Shown here: in pieces, positions 10,543 to 22,099 of the stretch
Position numbering within the stretch: the stretch's first letter is position 1
Layout of the letters: each line of letters starts with the position of its first letter
NCBI RefSeq assembly: GCF_030272615.1
Contig: NC_081407.1
Coordinates: 437,732,230 to 437,796,229 of the forward strand
Length of the DNA: 64,000 nucleotides
DNA from: Cryptomeria japonica
Lineage: Eukaryota > Streptophyta > Pinopsida > Cupressales > Cupressaceae
Direction: 5' to 3'
Translations under genes and position numbers: made by a program
The notes under the pieces: model-generated
The model's input: the letters and a program-made list of their open reading frames with translations, nothing else
Told to the model about the DNA's origin: nothing
The model's database searches: none

Positions 10543-12118
10543 TTGGAAACCTGATGACAGGATTCCTGTATAGTTCGCTGCCTTCCATCAGCTATATTTT
10601 GTTTACTCTCTTGGTCCCTTTGCCATTTCATGGGTTTATGACCCTGCGGAGATTTAGAAAGACCAATATCTGCCTTAGATGTGGTCCTAGTTTTAACCCC
10701 ATTTGAGCATCCCGTCTTCTTATTTTTCTTTTTTCCAACCCCTATACTCTCTTCCTCATGTTCATCTTTGTGTTCAGATTGCATATTATTCCATGGTTCT
10801 CCTCCTTTCTGGGATGAAGTGGGCGTTTCAGCTCCAGCCTTCTGAAATAAAGAATTTAGGTTACCCTGAGGCGATCCGAACTCATTCTTCCCTTCAAAAA
10901 TAACTTCAAGTCCTTCAAAGTCATGTAGGCAAACTTTATTACTTTGGATTTCTAAAACTTGAATATCCTCAAATTGGGATTCGTTCATATCATCAATCTC
11001 ACCTTCTTCAAGAATCTCTTCTATAGCTACATTCTCTTCCTCCTGAGTCTGTAAAACTTCAAAACCATTAACTGTTTTGATCTCAAATCCATTATTTTCA
11101 ACCTTTTTATTTTCCTTCAGAAGAGGAACCTTAAGAGGACTAGCTTTCCTATCAGCTTCTATTAAGTCTTTATGGTTACTAGGACTTCCACTACCTACTT
11201 CCACTCTACTATCCTCCTTAATGTTAATCTTCTCTCTCCATACCTGTTTGTGAATATTATTAATCTTCAGAGGTTTTTTGGGGTTACTAGGGCAAGCCTT
11301 AGCCCAGTGTCCAACTTTCTTACAGGAAAAGCACACAAAGGGGAGGGACTCAAAGTCTATAGTCTATTCCCATACCCCAAGTTTGGAGCTTATATCAATA
11401 GAACTAGGAAGATCCATATTCTAAGAGATATTGACACAGATTCTCACATATACTAGTCTCTTATGAGTTGTTGTCATAGGATCTATCGCAACAAGCTCCC
11501 CGAATGAGTTAGCAATACCTGAAAAAACATCCTCCACCCAGAATTCAAGCAGAAAGTCGGGCAGCCTAACCCAAATTGGGGCAGATTCAAAGGAGTCATT
11601 GAGTTCCATATTTGGGGACCATTTCCTTAGGGATAATGAAGATCTACCAAACATCCACAGTCCGCCGCTCAAGGTCATTTCCAGATCTTCCCCATGAGAG
11701 AAAGAGAAGACAAAAGAGCCCCTTGATAGGGCGGAAACATCAACCTAACCTTTCAGCCTCCATTTTCTCTTAACAAAGGATCTAACATCCTCAATATTGG
11801 GTCATGGCCCAACAAACTTTCCCACTAGAGAAAAGGCCATTAAAGATATACTATGATCGATGACCATATCAGGAACTGCAATAGAAAATTTACCAGTTTT
11901 TCTATCAAAAAGGTCTTCCACAGAGGGGAAGGATGATTTACCAGTGGGTTTGTTTGCAAAAAGGCGGTTCCAGGGTTTGTGAGACTTCTCCTCAGTCGCC
12001 TTTTCCAAGTCAGCTTTCACGCCCTCAGAACCTGATTTGGAAGAATCCTTCAAGTTTTCACGGTCAGGAGGAGGGTCCCGATGCCGTGGGTCCCCATCCG
12101 AACTCCCATCCTAATCAT
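10533..12118 (-). pseudogene. LINE-A1 ORF1: DUF4283 / zinc-knuckle gag-like protein, broken
   Basis: ORF1 proteins of plant L1 LINEs bind the element RNA. The frame opens after a TAG near 12118 and no ATG is visible upstream, so the start is lost. A DUF4283-like part lies around 11640-11870, with VGP and PNIEDVRSFVKRKW near its start, then GSFVFSF, then LSGGLWMFGRSSLSLRKW. A knuckle follows at about 11295-11336, CFSCKKVGHWAKAC, a perfect CX2CX4HX4C. The C-terminal half is acidic and low-complexity. In-frame stops fall near 11803, 11746, 11421 and 11367. The terminal TAA at 10535-10533 lies inside the start of ORF2 in another frame. Confidence 0.85.
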
Positions 12119-12125
12119 CTATCAT

Positions 12126-12530
12126 AAGTTAATTAGATAAATTTATTAAAAAAAAAATGATGCAAGGTTACATGATGTATATTTAGAAAATGCTACATAT
12201 TTGAAAATCATTTTTAGCTTTTAAATTAATATTGAATAGTAGAAGATAAATATGTTAAACTTTAAAGGCAATATATGTTAAGGTGAGTTGATTAGATAAA
12301 TTTATAGAAATAATGCAAGGTTGCATGAATTTTATTTTATAAAATGATATAAGTTGTGAGATGGAGTTATGAATCGATTGAATTAGAGATATCATTGTTA
12401 ATATTATATATGAAATTGTTATTGTAGCCAACAAGGATTTTAGCAATGTGAAAGAGAAAATGACTTAATTGATGAGGCCAACATGGTTTATGGTTTCAGC
12501 CATGTGAAAGGAGTGTTGGGGAAAAAAGTG
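12126..12530. repeat. Short tandem-repeat locus that hosts LINE-A1
   Basis: Unit A (TTAATTAGATAAATTTAT then ATGCAAGGTTRCATG) occurs at about 12127-12175 and again at 12285-12327. Unit B occurs at 12211-12279 and, across the LINE, at 4191-4258. Order: B, LINE-A1, A, B, A, with a period near 155 bp. The rest to 12530 is AT-rich and shows nothing else. Confidence 0.6.
12211..12279. repeat. Tandem-locus unit B, copy 2
   Basis: This is the match to 4191-4258, with two substitutions and one extra T. It is followed directly by the second unit A. Confidence 0.75.
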
Positions 12531-12726
12531 GCGTCAGTAAGCTACAAGATTAAATACACCCTGAAAGCAGAGGATGGATTCATTGTGACTTACATACAAC
12601 TATGATAGCCTCCCTAGTGTGCCCTATGATGTAGCCAAAATTAAGGAGATCAAAGCCAACAACATTGGTTTGTTCAATTTGGTAGAGGAATATCTTATCG
12701 ACAATCTCGTTGTATACTGCGAATAG
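12531..12726 (+). pseudogene. Unidentified coding-like fragment
   Basis: A stretch of about 40 codons around 12601-12726 reads without a stop (YDSLPSVPYDVAKIKEIK, then NLVEEYLIDNLVVYCE). It is preceded in another frame by a further coding-like segment (KYTLKAEDGFIVTY). The composition is protein-like and less AT-rich than its surroundings, but I recognise no family. It may be a decayed exon or transposon piece. Confidence 0.2.
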
Positions 12727-13565
12727 AATCAAGATCCTCATTTTTTGTCAATACTAGCAACATCAATTGCTCAATAAAAAATGTATGTGTCTCATAGTGA
12801 TAATATTATGAAGATTCGCCTCTTTTTTAGTGGCAGCAATGTCACTTAAATCTAGCTCAATGAAAATATGTGTCTCAAGCCAATAGTAAAGCTTCGAAAC
12901 TGTTTGACTTCCCAATAGTAGCCTCCTAAAAGAAAACAATATGTATCTATTTTATTTATAATGAGCTAAGAGTGACACTTTCTAAAGTATTTAATTATGA
13001 TAATGTAAGTTGTCGTATGGTCTTTATAATAAAAGTTTCATGGATAATAAAATAAATGCATATAGATTTAGTGTTCTAATTTTATGAACTATATATGCGA
13101 ACAATTACTCTAAACTTGAATTTAAAGAATTTCTTATTCTGTCATTCAAGAAAAATTGTTGTTCTATGCATCAGATTTAGGATTCTATTAATCTCTATGT
13201 TCAATTGTTGGTGGAAATCAAATTCAAACCATTTAAAACTAATAGTAGAAATTATTTTCATTTCTTAATATTTTCGATAGTCATTGCAGCAGTATTAATA
13301 TATACATACTAATAAAAGGCAAGATTAAAGCATTTCGTCAAATATTTGGTTAAGGATAAGTGTGTAGTTAAATCTTTGGATAAGTTTTATCATTATGTGA
13401 AAAGTAGTTTAGAGGAGGATTGGAGATGACCTTAGAATTTTTTGTAGCTAATATAGGATAAGGGTTTTGTGCTATTTACTATTGCTTTCTTTCAGAAGCT
13501 TCAAAATATAAACATAAGTTTTCAGCTTCATACTCTAAGCAAAGCAGTTGTAATATCGACAAAAA
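12727..13565. other. AT-rich spacer
   Basis: No coding potential, paired repeats or regulatory structure stands out. Short isolated open frames only. Confidence 0.5.
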
Positions 13566-13797
13566 TGTAGAGAGGAGGGCAGAGACAGACGCTTTGTGGT
13601 AGGAGGTACTTCATCAGATGAGTCGGGCATCCTATTATGTTGCGGCTTACAATGTAGCAGTTCCATTAGCGCAACAGGTCGTACCTTATTCTTAGTATAT
13701 GGCTCAATCAGAGGGAGCTTGGGCACCTAGGTAGGATCTGGGTCAACAGGCTCCACCTCCTCCACCACCTGGTGATGAGGGAGAGGTAGAGAGCTAG
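13566..13797 (+). pseudogene. C-terminal fragment of an unidentified protein with a Pro-rich tail
   Basis: One frame runs VERRAETDALW, stop, EVLHQMSRASYYVAAYNVAV, then PLAQQVVPYS, stop, YMAQSEGAWAPR, stop, DLGQQAPPPPPPGDEGEVES and a final TAG at 13795-13797. Three internal TAGs break it. The composition and Pro-rich acidic end look like the C-terminus of a transposon-borne protein, possibly of the plant-mobile-domain kind, but that is a guess. No upstream part is visible. Confidence 0.3.
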
Positions 13798-14340
13798 ATC
13801 TTTTTGTGTAGCTCTTAGATGTTTTTGTAGACACACCCATTTTTTGTAGCTCTTATGATTCTTGCTTCGATGGGAGTTTGTATATTTCAGTTGACATTAT
13901 TTTGTACCCTGAGACTTGATCATTATATATACGAGATCTTGATTTGACTTCATTGTACTTGTGTCGATCGATTTATGAGATGCTTTTATATATGCTTTAT
14001 TCTATATGTATGCATATATGTTCAATATGGATGTATGTAATGCAAATGAATATGGATGTTTGTTTTTGTTTCTTTTCATATGCAAATAAAATGAATAAAA
14101 ATGAGTAATGAGTAGTGCAATTGTTTTTCATTTTTATATGCAATAAGATGAATGCAAATGAATGTATGAATCTGTATAAAATGCTTATGTATGCAGCTAA
14201 ACATCTCAATACACAAGTACTCGATCGGAGAAGTGATGAAAAAGAGACCACTTAGCTTAGAAATGATGAAACTTCAAACTCTCATTCATAAGATAAAGAG
14301 ATCATTACCATACCAAAATCACTCTAAATTCACAAAATGC

Positions 14341-14380
14341 AGAATGAGATGCAAAATGAGATGCAAAATGAAATGCAACC
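14341..14380. repeat. Three tandem copies of a 12-bp unit
   Basis: The unit is close to GAGATGCAAAAT and is repeated three times with slight decay. Simple short tandem repeat. Confidence 0.6.
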
Positions 14381-15359
14381 TAAACCTAGTCACTGGATTT
14401 AAAATGCTTAAGTTTCATCACTGAGCGTTAACAAACATAGCAGGCAGATTAGAGTTCCTTTCTTTTCATGTGCAATATTAATTATCTTGTCTGCAATGAC
14501 CCTTTTTTCGTTCATATCCTTGGATAGATTACACAGGGACCCAGATTGCATGATAAATAAATTCCCTAAAAATAGACAAAGAAATGATGTGAACCTCCCT
14601 GTAGCATACAAATAAGTGGAGTCGAGGTATGTGTGGCGATTTCACCTTGATGTGAAGGCACTTATCACAGACATCCAGCTAATTAGATGTTTTCAGATCA
14701 TCGGAAACATTCCTACAAGCATAAAACAAAGAAAATATTATGCCCCCAATCCTTGCTCCTCTTAGTCAAGATAGACTTCCTCGAGTTACTCAGAGGGAAT
14801 AATAATAAAAAACCAATATAAAAGACAGCACACAAAACAAAATTAAAAAAAAAATCATATCTCAAATTGTTTAGTGATTTTTTTCAGTAATGTTGTTTTG
14901 CCCGGTTAGGGCTAGGGTAAATAAGTGAAGAATGAGTATTAAAATAAAATAAGGGGTGGATTATTTTATAGTAAAAGAATGTTAGGGTTTGCATGGTAAT
15001 TAGGTTTAATGTTTTTGTTTTAAAAAAAAATATTTGTTTAGAGATATATTTATATATCAATATATAAATATATATATTTATTTCCCAATGTAAAAGATTA
15101 AAACAAATTTAGATTGATATAAATAATTAAGTTTTATAAACTATAATCGCCTTAATTAATATATGGGTTAGTAATGGGTTTGAAAGGCATAAGGATATTT
15201 TTAAGGGTGTGTTTTTTTTAAAAAAAAATTATATATGTATTCAATAATATTTTTGAGATCTAACATATAGAACTCTTTTAGTAAATGGGGTAGTTTTAAT
15301 TTTGGTTATGGGGCTAATTAAACTTATAGGTGAGTATTCGTAAAAGAAAAAAAAAAGAA

Positions 15360-15367
<8 letters not shown>

Positions 15368-15403
<36 letters not shown>
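15368..15403. repeat. (AT)n microsatellite
   Basis: About 18 uninterrupted AT units follow an A-rich run. Confidence 0.95.
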
Positions 15404-15406
<3 letters not shown>

Positions 15407-17732
15407 CCCGCTTGTCAATTTAATTTAAAGCCTTTTTATGCTTATTGAATTAAATAAATTTAGGTATTCATGAAATAAATATTAATAAAGTTAATATTTA
15501 TTTTTAAAATAGCTTGAATGTTTATGAACCAAATATTAGGAAGTTGATATTTAATTATAAATTAAATAGATTGAGCGACAATAAGCTAGTCTATTTTAAT
15601 TCGTAGTTAATCTTAAATTATTTTATGTTATTTAAGTTAGAAGATAAAGATTATTTTAAACATAGTTAAAACCAAAACTGCTTAGTGTGTTTCGTGTTAG
15701 CGAACTTAATGTAATTTAGTTGTTATTTAAAAAAAAATTATCCCGTTCTTGCCCTAAATTTTGGGCATGACATACTCAGTGATAAAACTCTTCAGTAGTC
15801 AGGAGATAGGTGACTGACTCGGAGTGGATGACCAGGTATCACTAATGGAAAGATGACTTGGTTGATACTGCTTAGGACATGTAATGTGCAATGTTGATTA
15901 ACCTAAGACTAGGACATTAATCAGTTTCAAGTCATGAGGGTTCCAACGAAACATGATGTCACAAAAGTGACTATGAGATATGTATAAGTGAAAGCGTAGA
16001 TGTAGCACTTCAGTACAGGAGATAAGATGAACCTGGATAAAATCCAGCAGCCATACTGATCGATGTCATTGTTTTGATTTGATGATCATTGATAGGAATG
16101 TTTGGTTTCAAAGAGTAAGTACCCCGTATAAGACCGATCTATTTGGTTTCAAGTGTACCCTTCCTTGTATAAGACATGTTGATGTTTGATAGAGTTTGAT
16201 AGATAGATTAACAAGACATGTGATAAGTGTGATTGTAGACTTTGAGAGTTTGTTTGTGGTTGATTTGGTTTGAAGCATAGTCTATGCTTTCTTGCTTAGA
16301 TTTTTGGTTTTTGATTTTGCGAGTTTTTTATTTTTAGGATTTTTTCTAAGACATTTTATGATTTTTAGGAGTTTGTTCAGAACCTTTTATGATTTTTTAG
16401 AATTTTCTCAGCTATGCCCCCAGTATGCAGACCTATATGACATGATGATCTGTAGAATGCATATAGAGACAATGATTTTTTGATATGACATATGTTAATG
16501 CAATAAGCATGATGAAGATGCATTTCCTATTCGAACAAGGATAACCATGTTTGTTTAGCACCTTGTAATACACCAATCGAATTGGAAGTACAAAACATTT
16601 CATAGATAAGTGGTCAATTAATCCTTAAGGTCCCTTGGAACATCCAAATTAACACACTTAGTGACTAGGATTTACAAATAGAGACGCAAAAAACTTCCCC
16701 ATTGGTTCTTGAAACTTTGATCTTCTTTTGCCCATGTGAGTGAAAATGAGTTAATTCTTGCTCGTGTGTTCACTAAAGATCCTTAGCATCCTATATGACT
16801 AGCTACATGGATTATTTTAACTTCAAAAGCATCCCGAATAGAGCCTCGCTGCCAGCAAGCTTTTAGAGCTTCGAAGAGGTTATAGACTGTAATTTCTCGA
16901 ATATTGCTCCATTGCTAGTAGGCGTCCATAGCCCTAATGGAGTTACTCGCATGTTCCCATAGTCAATATTTTTGTCTTTTATCGCACTTGTATGTGTGAT
17001 ATTTCAGTTATATATCATTTCTCTTTTGCCTTGAGATGAATATTTGGCATAGCGCTTTTCTTTTTTCTTTTCTTTTTTGCCTTGACTTGTAAGTAATGAA
17101 ACCTACTTGGGTGTGACAATTACAGCGGCACTGAAGTAGAATTTTAGATTTTTTACTAGTCACATGATCAACTAGGTGTCTAGAATGAATTAGAGATTTT
17201 ATTAATGTGTTTGAGATATAGCAATTGATAGATTTTGGGTTAACAAGTCTCAAATAGTGAAATCACTACCCAACCATAAGTAAAGTGTCGTCACAGGGTA
17301 ATGTTAAAAATGAATTACCTTATGACCTCAAGGACTTCATGTCTGAATATCTAAGAAAGGAGACGACCCTTGTTTGACTTGAATGCAAACAAATGATAAA
17401 CTTGGATAGTTGCCTTGTTTTATTGATGCTGCTATATGCAAATGCAAAAAATGTATGAATGAGATGCATTTGAAAAAGAAACTATATGTGATGCAGTGCT
17501 TTGAATAAAATGATATGCAATACAAAAGCAAAACCTGAACTGATCCAGCCCTTAGATATAGTATCGTTTAAGGTGCATATTGTTCATAGGGTCAAGGAGT
17601 TTTGTGTAGGTAGATCATTGGTCCAGTGTAAAGATGTATTTCCAAGAAGGACTCAGCTAAGTGTACATGTCCAACATCTCCATTGTTGATTTCCTTAGTT
17701 ATTGGATTTTGCGATGAAACTAGGGTAAAGTC

Positions 17733-18875
17733 TTATGCAAAGGATTGGATAAGGGGTATGGAAGGATGAAAAGGAGGTGTTGGATAATGGATCAGATATT
17801 GAAAGTTTGGTGCATGAGCGAATGGAAACGTTTGTGGGATCACCATTGGCACACATCTTAAGGGATGGTGGATTGATGGAGGAAAAGTGGATCTCAAATT
17901 GTGAGATTTGGATGGATGAACAACCAGGGATTTTGGGACATGAGGATCCAAAATAGATGAAAGAGGCGATGGAGAAATGGATTTGGAAAGTTTGGATGGA
18001 GGAACAACAATCTTGGCTGTTGATTTAGATTTTTCTTTGAACAATTGTGCTTCAAGGAGACGCTTAGGGATCCACATGGTTTTTGATTTTTCATGCTTTT
18101 GTAGTTTCTTGGAACGCATTGCTTCTACAAGTGCCTTAGGAACCCATATAGCTTTTGATTTTGCTTTCTTTTGCTTGGTGATCCTTTGTGTCTTTCTAGA
18201 TGGATGGAAGGTACGTGAAGATGTACGCCTTTGTCGATCTTGCACAAGGGATGGAGGAATATAGGGTCCTAAAATGGATGGAAGAGATGAAGGGGAAGGT
18301 GTGTACCTGGATTTTGGTTTAGTAGGGATACCACCATCTTGAGGAATTCCACTGAGGCCATGACCCTTATTATTTTCTTTAATATGGAGAGGTTCTTGCT
18401 TGTGAAGGTCTACCCCTTTGCGTTTATAAATATTTTGACTTGTAGGATCATGAGAGGGCTTTTTAGGCATGACGGATCCTTGAGGTGAACACGGAAGATT
18501 ATGACAAGGAGATGAAGGTATACTTTGATCTTGACATGGAAGAGGGCCATTGGATAGAGTATTTGACTCTTCATTTTGAATAGGATTATTTGAAAAGGTG
18601 GAAGAGGCATCATGATCTTGCTTAGGAAGGAAGCTTTTCTCTTGAGATGGAAGGAGATCATCTTGGAAGAAATGGAAAGGTATAATGGGATCCTCATAGG
18701 ATGCTATGGAGATAAGATCATTTTCAACCATTGGATGGGATTTAGGAGTTTTGATGTCTTGATCTTGATTTATGATAGGACTTGTTTCTTCATTCTTCAA
18801 ATTATCCTCCTAGCACGGAACCACTTCTAAGGAAGAAATAGGATTTTGCATAGGCATAGGGGATTCTGAAAGCAT
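17733..18875 (-). CDS. Unknown Pro/Ser/Lys-rich protein with duplicated motifs, one in-frame stop
   Basis: This is the longest nearly intact minus-strand frame: 380 codons from ATG 18875-18873 (MLSESPMPMQNPIS) with a single TAG near residue 22, then open to the stop at 17735-17733. The sequence just before the second Met, TTCATGCTTTCAG, also reads as a good 3' splice site, so translation may start in or beyond a spliced leader. The protein is low-complexity and basic. Two motifs are each present twice: SPSP.LSSIL.P.[VI]P.SLV, and KSK..W[VI]PK.L.EA, in the order A-B-B-A. I see no membrane segment or known domain. A TATA box and an LTR-like terminus lie upstream, so it may be an accessory ORF of an LTR element; this is inference. 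Confidence 0.5.
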
Positions 18876-19944
18876 GAATAATAAAACCATTACAAATTGA
18901 CTAATTGCCTTCTAAAAGATGCGAGTATAAGATTTCTCTCAGATTTGTATAAGCAATACCAGTGACTAGACTACACCAAGATGAAGGATTTAATCTATAT
19001 GAGCATGATATTAAGCTAAATGGATGCAAGATGGATGAATAATTCAAGCAATAACAAATTCAAGCAATATGGATTCAAGTAATATGAATAAACTAAATAT
19101 GGAAAAAGCTAAACTAAGATGCAATAATCTCAAAAAGAAAGCACAATATATTCAATGACTCCAGAGCGAAAAGTATATAATAACAAATCTCCACGGTGTT
19201 TTGAATGAGAGTTGAAGGCTGAATTTATAGAAATTCACAAGAGAGATCAAGAAAAAGCACAATTTAGGATTAATTGAAATAATTGAGAAACTAGATTCAG
19301 TTAACCTTGAGATAGATTCCAATTATAGTTTAATTGAAATGCATTCAAATTATAAGTTCGAGTTTGCATTAGAAATAAGAATTAATTAATTCCATGCACT
19401 TGAGATAAAAATAGGTAATTTTTTGGTTTATTCAAGAAAAGAGTCTTTTCAATGCAACCGAACTTCTTTTCTCAAAAGCTTTGAGTTCCAATTTTAGAGA
19501 AAGATTAAATTCCTTTTAATTGCTTTTCTGATTTCAAGTTGTCTCGATTTAGAAGAAAGAAATAATATCTCAAGTTTGATTTCTCTTTCAATTCAATTCT
19601 TTTATTTTATTTTCAATTTAACTCTTGCTTTGTGATTAATTCCTCTTTTGTGATAAATTAATTCTTTTTTTGCATGATTAAATAGCAAATTTATTAATTA
19701 ATTAAATATGCTAGGATATTTAATAAATTAATTAGGATAATTGATCAAAACAATTTTCTTGGAATGATTTAATTAATTAAATAAATATTTAATTAATATT
19801 GAGTTATTGATTTGCCATGTGACATTTGATGATTAAAGAATTAATAATGTGCTCAAGATTGATTTAATTGCCTTTGGTTAGGACCTTGGTGATGTTGTCG
19901 AGATTAGGGGCCATGGTTTAGATGACCAATTTTAGGGTATTACA
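18876..19944 (-). other. LTR-like upstream region of the 17733-18875 ORF
   Basis: Read on the minus strand, the region begins at 19944 with TGTAATACCC, a typical gypsy LTR start. It is AT-rich with many TTAATTAAT words and includes a TATA box at 19229-19223. The junction with Helentron coding sequence at 19945 is abrupt. No second LTR, primer site or 5-bp target duplication could be paired, so this may be a truncated or rearranged element. Confidence 0.4.
19223..19229 (-). promoter_or_regulatory. TATA box (TATAAAT) upstream of the unknown ORF
   Basis: TATAAAT lies within CTATAAATTCAGCC on the minus strand, about 350 bp upstream of the ATG at 18875. Its position inside the LTR-like region is where an LTR promoter would be. 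No transcript evidence is available here. Confidence 0.4.
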
Positions 19945-21670
19945 CTAACAATGAAGATGAAAACAATACTGAACTTAGTACAACAGAAAGTGAATCAGAT
20001 AGTGACAAAGAACAAGAACATCCATCTGAAACATTGATACATGGATTCACTAAGTCTACATCTATACAAAAAATGGACGATAAAATCATTGAAATTGCAC
20101 CTACACAAGACTTCTATCCAATTGGAATCTTCAAGGACACATATGCTGAGGAAATGAATTTTCCCACATTATTCTTTGGGGATCCACGTGATGAAGACAT
20201 TGTTAAAAGATATAGCTACTAAAAGATTGCATAGTGGGAACTATCAAATTCACATAGACAATTTGCATGCCACACAACAAACTTATTTTTTAAAACCATC
20301 AAAGTACTTATACGACAAGTTTTGTCAACAGGATACGAATTTGAAAAGGGTGGCTCAAAGGAAGAAAGCTTTGTGCAAAGGATGTCAAGGACAAGCCAAA
20401 CCTAGAAAAATTGCTCAAATCAGATATAGGTTACACTGATTTCAAAAGAATAAGAATATCACTAGACTACACACAACAACTAAAAACAAATGTTTTTGCA
20501 ATGATATGACAACTTGGACCTCCAACATTTTTTGTTACTTTCACTAGTGCAGAACAAAATTGGGATCCACTTACAAATACATTGCAACAGTTAAAAAATT
20601 TAGACGAATCAAGACTTCAAGAACAATGTCAACATTATGAAACAAAAGAAACTGATAAATTTCAATTGATCAAAAATGATCCAGTGACTTGTGCACGATA
20701 CTATAGGCATACGATAAATGCATTAAAGAAACTGATATTTACATATTCCACCTTCTTTGGAACCGTCACAGATTACTTCTCTGTAACAAAATTTCAAAAT
20801 CGAGGAAATGAACATGACCATTTTCTCTTATGGATTAAGAATGCACCAATCTATGGCAAGGACAACTATATAGGTATAATATAGTTTGTTGACAAGTATA
20901 TTACTTGTAGCACAGAACACTTGTCTCCTGATTTAGCTATACTATACAAACATCACCACACAAAGCAATGTAAGAGATATAAAAGATGAGTTTGTAGATA
21001 CAATTTCCCCATTCCACCAATGCAATGTACTACAATAATGCAACCACTGCCAGAAAAAAAAAAAAACCCCAACTACAATTGCAACAAATATAAATTTGAA
21101 ATTGCAAAAAGCAAACTATGATAGTTTATACACCTTCCACATGTTCTTCGATGAAATCCAATTAATAGAGGAAGAATACATATTAGCTCTTTGATCAACG
21201 TTACATAGACCCACACTACTCCTATGAAGAAAGCCATCAGAAATATGGAACAATAGTTTCTCAAAAAACTACCTCAACTATATAAGGCTAATATAAATGC
21301 ACAATATGTCCTCAATGCATATGTTGCAGCAATGTATTGTAGTTCATACATGGAAAAAGTCGACAAATCAATGACACGTGCTTTCCAAAAAAATTGTAAA
21401 GATCACCAACAAGAAAATATTGATGCAATCAAGATGATAAGTAAACTAGGGAATGCTTTGTTAAACCTACAACAAATGTCCTCACAACAAGAAGCACACA
21501 TTGTTCTATCACTACCACTAAATTATAGCTCAAGAAAATGTATATTCAAAGATACACGATGTGACAATGATAGGACATTCATACTTAAATCTATGAATCG
21601 GATACAGAAGGAGCCAAACGAATCAGAAAACATTATCTGCAAATCCATTATAGACTATTATCTGAATTGA
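19945..21670 (+). pseudogene. Helentron Rep (HUH rolling-circle nuclease) domain, broken
   Basis: Rep nicks and rejoins transposon ends. The N-terminal block IIEIAPTQDFYPIGIF, then EEMNFPTLFFGDPRDED and WELSNSHRQFA, matches the conserved region before Rep in Helitron-like elements. The HUH motif is visible near 20805-20845 as RGNEHDHFLLW, with both histidines kept. It is followed by FVDKYITC and a KHHHTKQC/CRYNFPIPP segment. The double-tyrosine motif YCSSYMEK (pattern YxxxYxxK), followed by VDKSM, starts near 21335 with both tyrosines intact. Many stops and frameshifts separate these pieces (20220, 20435-20580, 20881, about 20990 and 21200), so no intact protein remains. Confidence 0.82.
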
Positions 21671-22099
21671 CCCAAAACAATTGCAAACTTTTGCCTTGCA
21701 CAATTTGTCTCTAAATATAACAAAAATGGTACACATATTGAACCTAAAACAAAACCAAACGTTATACGCTATATCAATTTCAACAAACATATAGATGTAG
21801 AAAACCATTGCAGAGAGCAATTAGTACTATACGTTCCATTTATGACACATGAGAACACGTTCAAAGACAAATTCAATTCATGAGAAAGTGCATATGTACA
21901 ACACAAAAGAACAGTTCAAATGAATCGTTCAAAGTTCACGTACAACACTACTTCTGCATGGGGTGACATTGATGAAGTCATTAATGATGTAAACTCAGAA
22001 AACCAAAACATACTAGATGAAGCCTCTTCATTTAGGAAATTTAAAGACAAGGAACTCTATGACATATAATTAGACATGAACAACATAGCACACAAAAAA

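Larger units (their letters stand above)
4259..12125 (-). mobile_element. LINE-A1: nearly full-length L1-type non-LTR retrotransposon with three ORFs
   Basis: On the minus strand the order is ORF1 (DUF4283-like plus CCHC), ORF2 (AP-type endonuclease, RT, zf-RVT, RNase H), a third ORF, and a short 3' UTR with a hairpin. That order up to RNase H is the usual plant L1 layout; the third ORF is extra. ORF1 overlaps ORF2 by about 10 nt and ORF2 overlaps ORF3 by 14 nt, each in a different frame. All ORFs carry stops or frameshifts and the RT active site is changed, so the copy is dead. The 5' end is set by the loss of ORF1 similarity near 12118-12125, and the 3' end by the junction with repeat unit B. 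No short target duplication can be assigned. Confidence 0.9.
13798..17732. other. Non-coding AT-rich stretch with ATG-rich and low-complexity segments
   Basis: I see no gene. Segments at 13990-14260 and 17400-17530 are unusually rich in ATGCAAATG-type words. A possible minus-strand LTR terminus (TGTCATGCCC) reads inward from 15772, but no partner end, primer site or target duplication could be paired with it. A less AT-rich block at 16560-16960 may be the internal part of an old LTR element. Confidence 0.4.

Noticed and set aside
4191-12279. 68-bp direct repeats as an exceptionally long LINE target duplication
   Set aside because: The right copy is about 85 bp away from the LINE 5' end and a second repeat unit also alternates with it, so a pre-existing tandem repeat explains the data better.
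14880-15772. Possible complete minus-strand LTR (TGTCATGCCC terminus at 15772)
   Set aside because: No matching far end, target duplication, primer site or polypurine tract could be found, so only the terminus is noted.
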